Shown here: positions 63,674-64,000 of the stretch, piece after piece
Layout: each line of letters begins with the position of its first letter
How positions within the stretch are numbered: position 1 is the stretch's first letter
Assembly: GCF_026261605.1 (NCBI RefSeq)
Contig: NZ_CP102486.1
Location: 1,488,001-1,552,000 of the forward strand
Source of the DNA: Dechloromonas sp. A34
GTDB taxonomy: Bacteria > Pseudomonadota > Gammaproteobacteria > Burkholderiales > Rhodocyclaceae
Direction: 5' to 3'
Length of the DNA: 64,000 nucleotides
The notes under the pieces: model-generated
The model's input: only the letters and a program-made list of their open reading frames with translations
The model's database searches: none
Told to the model about the DNA's origin: nothing
Made by a program: the position numbers and the translations under genes

Positions 63674-64000
63674 TCAGAACAGTGATTTGAGGGCATGCAG
63701 ACTGGCCGCGAAGTCCGATTGTTCGGAGAGTTGCTGTTGCAGAAAGCTCTCCATCCGGGGATAGAGTCCGATCGCCTGATCGAGCACCGGGTCGGAACCA
63801 GGTACGTAGGCGCCCACCGAAATCAAGTCGCGGGAGCGCTGGTAGCGGGCGAACAATACCTTGAATTTGCGGATCTGGTCCATATGCGGTGCATCAATCA
63901 GATTGACCATGGCCCGGCTGATCGACTGTTCGATGTCGATGGCCGGGTAATGCCCGGCATCGGCCAGGGTGCGTGAAAGCACGATGTGGCCGTCGAGAAT
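63674..64000 (-). CDS. fliI: flagellum-specific ATP synthase FliI (C-terminal part)
   Basis: About 108 residues reach the window edge, so the N-terminal part with the Walker motifs is outside. The visible part reads [34 protein letters not shown] and [43 protein letters not shown], typical of the C-terminal domain of FliI, the ATPase that energises flagellar export. Confidence 0.96.
   Translation of the reverse strand: MLDGHIVLSRTLADAGHYPAIDIEQSISRAMVNLIDAPHMDQIRKFKVLFARYQRSRDLISVGAYVPGSDPVLDQAIGLYPRMESFLQQQLSEQSDFAASLHALKSLF

Noticed and set aside
1..64000. CRISPR arrays, tRNA or rRNA genes, insertion sequences, prophage
   Set aside because: No spaced direct repeats, no cloverleaf-like or rRNA-like segments, and no transposase, integrase or phage structural proteins were seen.

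Overview
The window is a GC-rich stretch of a Gram-negative, motile, respiring bacterium. The gene set points to a betaproteobacterium of the Rhodocyclales (Dechloromonas/Azonexus-like): a complete cbb3 oxidase cluster, FNR-type boxes, a two-locus chemotaxis system with tandem CheV, dual flagellar stators, and sigma-28/sigma-54 flagellar promoters. The taxonomic call is inference. No rRNA, tRNA, CRISPR array, insertion sequence or prophage was seen.

Layout. (1) 1-7.3 kb, housekeeping and signalling: a partial HDOD protein, two tiny overlapping ORFs, an RstAB-type two-component pair, dsbB, rpmG-rpmB-radC and coaBC, then a small Cys-containing protein. (2) 7.5-8.3 kb: a short-chain dehydrogenase. 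(3) 8.3-16.7 kb, cbb3 oxidase: ccoI-ccoS, then ccoN-O-Q-P, then ccoG-ccoH and a DUF3149-like microprotein. Three FNR-type sites lie in this region. The ccoS-ccoN gap also has the layout of an FNR-driven small RNA. (4) a Nudix gene at 16.8-17.3 kb. (5) 17.5-45.1 kb, motility on the plus strand: motAB; chemotaxis locus 1 (cheY-cheA-cheW-mcp-mcp-cheR-cheD-cheB); a STAS protein; locus 2 (cheV-cheV-cheY-cheZ-cheA); then flhB-flhA-flhF-flhG-fliA-motC-motD. (6) flgN-flgM-flgA on the minus strand, divergent from flgBCDEFGHIJKL and a lipoprotein gene (46.7-57.8 kb). (7) 57.8-64 kb: fliR-Q-P-O-N-M-L-K-J-I on the minus strand, with fliI cut by the window edge.

How it works together. The cbb3 genes encode a high-affinity terminal oxidase and its copper-loading and assembly factors. 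The rest builds and steers a flagellum: export gate, hook-basal body, two stator sets (MotAB, MotCD), the FliA/FlgM checkpoint, and two CheA kinases. Two large chemoreceptors, one with an Aer-like PAS domain and one with a zinc-binding CZB domain, carry C-terminal W-x-x-F tails next to cheR/cheD/cheB.

Oddities. Eight motility genes (cheA-1, mcp-2, cheB, flhF, motD, fliO, fliL, fliK) are broken by nine shifts, each equivalent to one missing base at or next to a G/C run. Restoring one base per site gives full-length family members, so sequencing or consensus error is the leading explanation, although none of the events falls outside motility genes. FlhG keeps its N-terminal activator motif but lacks the P-loop lysines.
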